Program-made: the position numbers and the translations under genes
Shown: positions 14,354-18,620 of the stretch, in pieces
How the letters are laid out: each line of letters begins with the position of its first letter
Numbering within the stretch: position 1 is the stretch's first letter
NCBI GenBank assembly: GCA_043101605.1
Contig: JBICIG010000085.1
Location: 1-18,620 of the forward strand
Origin: JBICIG01 sp043101605
GTDB taxonomy: Bacteria > Planctomycetota > Phycisphaerae > Phycisphaerales > UBA1924
DNA: 18,620 nt
Reading direction: 5' to 3'
The notes under the pieces: model-generated
The model's database searches: none
What the model was told of the DNA's origin: nothing
The model's input: the letters and a program-made list of their open reading frames with translations, nothing else

Positions 14354-15709
14354 ATGCCTCGCGTGTTCCCGTTTCGTGCGATCCAGTTCGCGGGCGGCTT
14401 GGGTGATGTGAGCAGCCTGGTCGCCCCGCCGTACGATGTGCTCGACGCCGACGCCAAGGCGGCCCTGCTCGCCCGCGACCCGCGGAACATCGTCGCGATC
14501 GACCTCCCGCATGTCCCGGCCAAGGAACTCGGGCCGGATTCGGCGTACAAGGGTGCGGCCGAGTCGCTCGAATCCCTGCTCGGCGAGGGCGTCCTGACCC
14601 AGCGCGACACGCCGGCGATGTTCGCCTACCGCCAGAGCTTCCGCTTCCGCGGCGAGGACTACCAGCGCTGCGGCATGGCGTGCACGGTCGAGACCGTGCC
14701 CTTCGGCCCGCGCGACGGCGGGGGCATCCTGCCGCACGAGCAGACCTTCTCCGGCCCGAAAGAGGACCGGATGGCGCTGATGCGCGCCACCGGCACGCAG
14801 CTCTCCCCGATTTTCGGGCTCCACGCCGACGAGCAGGGAGCCGCGACCGCCCTGCTCCACAAGGTCATGGGCTCCCGTCCGGCCGACATGACCGCCACGA
14901 CCGACGACGGCGTGCGGCACGAGGTCTGGACCATCGACGACGACGCGACGCTGGCGGCGTATTCCGACGCGCTGGCGGGCGAGGATGTCTTCATCGCTGA
15001 CGGGCATCACCGCTACACCACGGGGCTCAACTACCTGCGCTCGCTGGAGGAAAAGGGTGCCGTCCCGGCCGACCACCCCGCCCGACGCTGCATGATCGTG
15101 CTGGTGGGCATGTCCGACCCGGGGCTGGCGATCGGCCCGACGCACCGCGTGCTCGGCGGGATGTCGTCGTACTCAGTCGAGAACTTCGAGCGAGCCGCCG
15201 GGGGGATCCTCTCGATCCAGCCGTGCGACAACGACCCCTCGAGGATCGAATCGGAGATGGAGAAGTTCGCCAAGAGCCTCCCGGACGGGCGGTGCGTCCT
15301 CGGGCTGATGGACCTGGCGACGGGGCTCTGCTTCGTCACGACGCCCGCCGACGAGGACCCGCTGAGCGATCAGTTTCCCGAGAAGCCCGAGGCGTGGCGG
15401 AAGCTCGATGTCGCGATCATCCAGCATGTCATCGTCGACGAGATCTGCAAGCCCGAACTCAACGCCGGCGAGGATGTCCGCTGGGCCTTCCCCCACTCGA
15501 TCCAGGAGGTCCTCGACATCGCCCGCGGCAAGGAGACCGGGGCCGGCGGGGGCAAGGGCTTCGGGCAGCTCGCGGTCATCGTCCGCCCGACACCGCTGGA
15601 GGCGGTCAAGGAGATCAGCCGGGCGAACGAGCTGATGCCGCAGAAGTCGACCTTCTTCTATCCCAAGCTCGCAACGGGGCTGTTCGTCAACCCGCTCAAG
15701 GCTCTCTGA
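14354..15709 (+). CDS. DUF1015 family protein
   Basis: The 451-residue product shows the hallmark blocks of the DUF1015 family: VAPPYDVLD (23-31), RNIVAIDLPH (44-53), LPHEQTFSGPKEDR (126-139) followed by QLSPIFGL (149-156), FIADGHHRYTT (213-223) and near the end MPQKSTFFYPKLATGLF (428-444). The family is widespread in bacteria; I cannot state an established biochemical role. The conserved His, Asp and Lys residues suggest an enzyme. No signal peptide or membrane segment is seen, so it is probably cytosolic. ATG 14354 is preferred because AAAGG at 14342-14346 lies 7 nt upstream and the protein then starts MPRVFPFRAI like relatives; an in-frame ATG at 14312 would add 14 unrelated residues. It is divergent from purQ. 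Confidence 0.9.
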   Translation: MPRVFPFRAIQFAGGLGDVSSLVAPPYDVLDADAKAALLARDPRNIVAIDLPHVPAKELGPDSAYKGAAESLESLLGEGVLTQRDTPAMFAYRQSFRFRGEDYQRCGMACTVETVPFGPRDGGGILPHEQTFSGPKEDRMALMRATGTQLSPIFGLHADEQGAATALLHKVMGSRPADMTATTDDGVRHEVWTIDDDATLAAYSDALAGEDVFIADGHHRYTTGLNYLRSLEEKGAVPADHPARRCMIVLVGMSDPGLAIGPTHRVLGGMSSYSVENFERAAGGILSIQPCDNDPSRIESEMEKFAKSLPDGRCVLGLMDLATGLCFVTTPADEDPLSDQFPEKPEAWRKLDVAIIQHVIVDEICKPELNAGEDVRWAFPHSIQEVLDIARGKETGAGGGKGFGQLAVIVRPTPLEAVKEISRANELMPQKSTFFYPKLATGLFVNPLKAL

Positions 15710-15723
15710 ACGCTGCGTTCAGA
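15705..15723 (+). terminator. Hairpin containing the DUF1015 stop codon
   Basis: TCTGAACG (15705-15712) pairs perfectly with CGTTCAGA (15716-15723) around a 3-nt loop. The TGA stop (15707-15709) lies in the left arm. It is followed by AAGTTGA, not a U-tract, so it is a weak terminator candidate or a 3'-end stabiliser. Confidence 0.45.
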
Positions 15724-15759
15724 AAGTTGAGAGGGCGAAGCCGGCGACGCCGCGCCCGG

Positions 15760-15765
15760 TATCAT
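15760..15765 (+). promoter_or_regulatory. -10 element of a putative leaderless promoter (zinc-ribbon membrane protein)
   Basis: TATCAT ends 8 nt before ATG 15774. The preceding 30 nt contain no Shine-Dalgarno sequence. A TTGAGA at 15727-15732 is too distant (27 bp) to be a normal -35. Confidence 0.55.
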
Positions 15766-15773
15766 CGCGCGGC

Positions 15774-16811
15774 ATGAGCCCGATCGACCCACGCGAGCTC
15801 AAGGCGACCCGGACCGGTTCGGTGATCTCTGATCATCGCGCGTGCCCCAAGTGCGGGTACGACCTGCTCGGGCTGCGAACCGGCGACGCCTGCCCGGAAT
15901 GCGGGCGGGTCATCGCCTCGCCCCCCAAACGCAAGTCGCGCGTGCTGACGATGGCCGACGCGGCCCCCGCGGAACTGCGCCGGCTGATGACGGGACTCGG
16001 GTTCCTGTTCTTCTCGATGCTGCTCAGCATCGGCTCCTTCGCCGCATCGGCTCTGGTGGATCGTCAGGCGCCGCCCCTGCTGGGGCTCGTGCTCGGGGCG
16101 GCGTGGTTCGCCGGGGTGGTGCTGGTGACCCCCCCGAGGCGCAAGCAGGACACCGGGGGAGGGACGGCGAAGGGGCTTCGCTGGTCGGCGCGGATCACCC
16201 AGGCGGGCTGGCTTGGGGCGTCGGCGATCTCGATGATCGTGGACGCCGCCTCGCCCGGCGGGTGGGTGCTCACGACACTGCAGATCTCGGCGATGGTCCT
16301 GCTGTGGGGCGGGACGCTCGGGATGCTCCCGCTGGTCATGGTGCTCAGGCGCCTTGCCGAGTGGGGCATGGACGACTCCCTGAGCGAGAGGCTGCGGTTC
16401 ATCGCGATGGCGTTCGCGGCGTTCGGGTTCGCGTTCGTGACCGCGGGCGTGACGGCTGAACTGATGCCTCCGGTCTCCTATGCCGCGGGCCTGGTGGTGT
16501 TTGTGACGCTGTGGCTGGTGATCATCAGCACCGGGCTCCTGCTGCATTCGCTGTGGAAGCTCGTCGGGCTGACTCTTTGGGCCCAACGGGCGATCGCCGC
16601 GAACGAAGCCAAGGAAGCCCGCGTCCGCGAGCGGGCCGAAGCCGCCCGGGCGCGCACCGAGCGGGAGCGGGTGCCCGTGGCACCGGCGTTCGAGCTCAAA
16701 GACGGGTTCGTCGAGCCCGAGCCGACCGTCAAGCCGGCTCCCACCGGCGGGCACACCCATCGCATCGACGCACGGGACGACGGCGATCCGTACGAACTCA
16801 GCCCGGACTAG
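15774..16811 (+). CDS. Zinc-ribbon multi-pass membrane protein of unknown function
   Basis: The 345-residue protein opens with a short soluble stretch holding a four-cysteine zinc ribbon, C24-X2-C27-GYDLLGL...C40-X2-C43, a form I associate with many planctomycete proteins. About six hydrophobic segments follow (roughly 71-94, 100-119, 142-159, 164-190, 208-230, 234-268). A charged, Ala/Arg/Glu-rich stretch (272-300) is probably a helical coiled coil, and the tail is polar, Pro-rich and likely disordered. No enzymatic motif is visible and I do not recognise a named family. The ATG at 15774 lacks a Shine-Dalgarno sequence but lies 8 nt after TATCAT. It ends 17 nt before mnmA, which has its own start signal, so co-transcription is possible but not required. 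Confidence 0.85.
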   Translation: MSPIDPRELKATRTGSVISDHRACPKCGYDLLGLRTGDACPECGRVIASPPKRKSRVLTMADAAPAELRRLMTGLGFLFFSMLLSIGSFAASALVDRQAPPLLGLVLGAAWFAGVVLVTPPRRKQDTGGGTAKGLRWSARITQAGWLGASAISMIVDAASPGGWVLTTLQISAMVLLWGGTLGMLPLVMVLRRLAEWGMDDSLSERLRFIAMAFAAFGFAFVTAGVTAELMPPVSYAAGLVVFVTLWLVIISTGLLLHSLWKLVGLTLWAQRAIAANEAKEARVRERAEAARARTERERVPVAPAFELKDGFVEPEPTVKPAPTGGHTHRIDARDDGDPYELSPD

Positions 16812-16817
16812 CTCCCC

Positions 16818-16823
16818 TACCAT
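16818..16823 (+). promoter_or_regulatory. -10 element of a putative leaderless promoter (mnmA)
   Basis: TACCAT ends 5 nt before ATG 16829, in the 17-nt gap after the zinc-ribbon gene. No Shine-Dalgarno sequence is present. The 5-nt distance is the shortest of the five cases, so this is the least certain. Confidence 0.45.
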
Positions 16824-16828
16824 CGCTC

Positions 16829-18013
<1,185 letters not shown>

Positions 18014-18016
18014 GGG

Positions 18017-18595
18017 TCAGCCCCCGGGGATCGAGTCGGGCGAATCGGCTGGAGCCGCGGCGCCGGCGATGGACTGGTCGACCCACGACCGGACCTCGCC
18101 GGCCGACATCACTCCGGTCCTGGAGCCGACGACCTTGCCGTCAACAAGCAACACGGACATGGGCAGGGCGATCCGCTCGCTGAGACCGGCGCGGCGGGCG
18201 AGTTCGAGCGTGTCCTCCTGATTCTTGTCGAAGTCGATGTAGACCGGGACGGTGCGATCGAGCAGGAAGTCGACGGTCGCGGGCTCAGCCAGCGCGTTGC
18301 GCTTGTAGACCTGGCACGGGCCGCACCAGTCGGCGGTGAGGAGAGCGAAGACCGGGCGGTCCGTGTCGGCGGCTCGTTCCAGCGCAACGCCGAGCGTCAC
18401 CGAGCGATCGAAGACCTCGGGCACGGGCGCGGTGCGCCGGGCGTAGAGCTGAAAGCCGATGAACCCGAAGAGCAGCAGCGACAGGAAGATGAGCCCCCAG
18501 TTGACGCCGCGCCGGCAGGAGCCGCCGGCGCACGCCGCGCCGGACTCGATCGCGGCCTGGTCCTGCTGAAGGGGGGAATCGGGAGCATCGTTCAT
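18017..18595 (-). CDS. Membrane-anchored thioredoxin-family protein
   Basis: The 192-residue protein has a polar N-terminus, one membrane segment (WGLIFLSLLLFGFIGFQLY, 33-51) and a thioredoxin domain. The active site is WCGPC with C91 and C94, and the cis-proline is likely P145 in IALPMSVLL. The topology is not certain; since the Arg-rich stretch (RRG, 28-30) precedes the membrane segment, the domain should face the periplasm, where it could reduce or oxidise disulfides. Two further cysteines (C22, C27) lie before the membrane segment. The ATG at 18595 is preceded by GGAGAG (18603-18608, minus strand) at 7 nt, just inside the window, so its promoter and any upstream partner are cut off. Confidence 0.92.
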   Translation of the reverse strand: MNDAPDSPLQQDQAAIESGAACAGGSCRRGVNWGLIFLSLLLFGFIGFQLYARRTAPVPEVFDRSVTLGVALERAADTDRPVFALLTADWCGPCQVYKRNALAEPATVDFLLDRTVPVYIDFDKNQEDTLELARRAGLSERIALPMSVLLVDGKVVGSRTGVMSAGEVRSWVDQSIAGAAAPADSPDSIPGG

Positions 18596-18620
18596 CGGCT
18601 GGCTCTCCGGAGTTCGTGGC

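Overview
This is a GC-rich, densely packed stretch of bacterial chromosome that looks like a planctomycete of the Phycisphaerae type. That assignment is inferred from three signs: a secreted protein ending in a PTPG-hydrophobic-RRKR sorting tail, a membrane protein opening with a CPKCGYDL...CPECG zinc ribbon, and GC-rich palindromic hairpins between genes. I found no transposase, integrase, phage gene, CRISPR array, tRNA or rRNA. Almost all genes are housekeeping or common metabolic families, so this reads as an ordinary core region and not as an island carrying a new system.

Layout. Positions 1-294 hold a cluster of hairpin repeats. A thiolase gene (minus, 295-1491) is divergent from a gene for a secreted PEP-CTERM-like protein (plus, 1832-2566). 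A strong bidirectional terminator (2603-2634) separates that gene from convergent aspS (minus, 2666-4465). aspS is divergent from an SDR oxidoreductase (plus, 4601-5302). Next comes a minus-strand operon, read from right to left: a PrpD/MmgE-family protein (8433-6835), a PhzF-family protein (6802-5951) and a LOG-family phosphoribohydrolase (5954-5400), the last two overlapping by 4 nt. On the plus strand follow an extended solute-binding protein (8577-10451), pyruvate kinase (10615-12168) and an MscS-type channel (12220-13398). The MscS gene meets purQ (minus, 13399-14208) tail to tail with no base between them. purQ is divergent from a DUF1015 gene (plus, 14354-15709). That is followed by a zinc-ribbon membrane protein (15774-16811) and mnmA (16829-18013), which ends 3 nt from a convergent membrane-anchored thioredoxin (minus, 18017-18595).

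How the genes work together. Little here is a dedicated pathway. Pyruvate kinase and purQ belong to central and purine metabolism, and aspS and mnmA to translation. The prpD-phzF-LOG cluster is the only clear operon. The thiolase, SDR and PrpD-like enzymes would fit acyl-CoA or short-chain acid metabolism, but they lie in separate transcription units.

The most interesting signal is regulatory. Five genes (solute-binding protein, mscS-like, purQ, zinc-ribbon protein, mnmA) have no Shine-Dalgarno sequence but carry a TANNNT hexamer that ends only 5-8 nt before the start codon, as expected for leaderless transcripts. Most other genes in the window have a recognisable GGAG-type ribosome binding site. 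Second in interest is the hairpin array at 44-260, which contains two 47-bp copies of one unit. Smaller points are a CxxC plus C cysteine set in MnmA, an Asp in place of the usual Glu in the PurQ triad, and a His in AspRS that suggests a non-discriminating enzyme.
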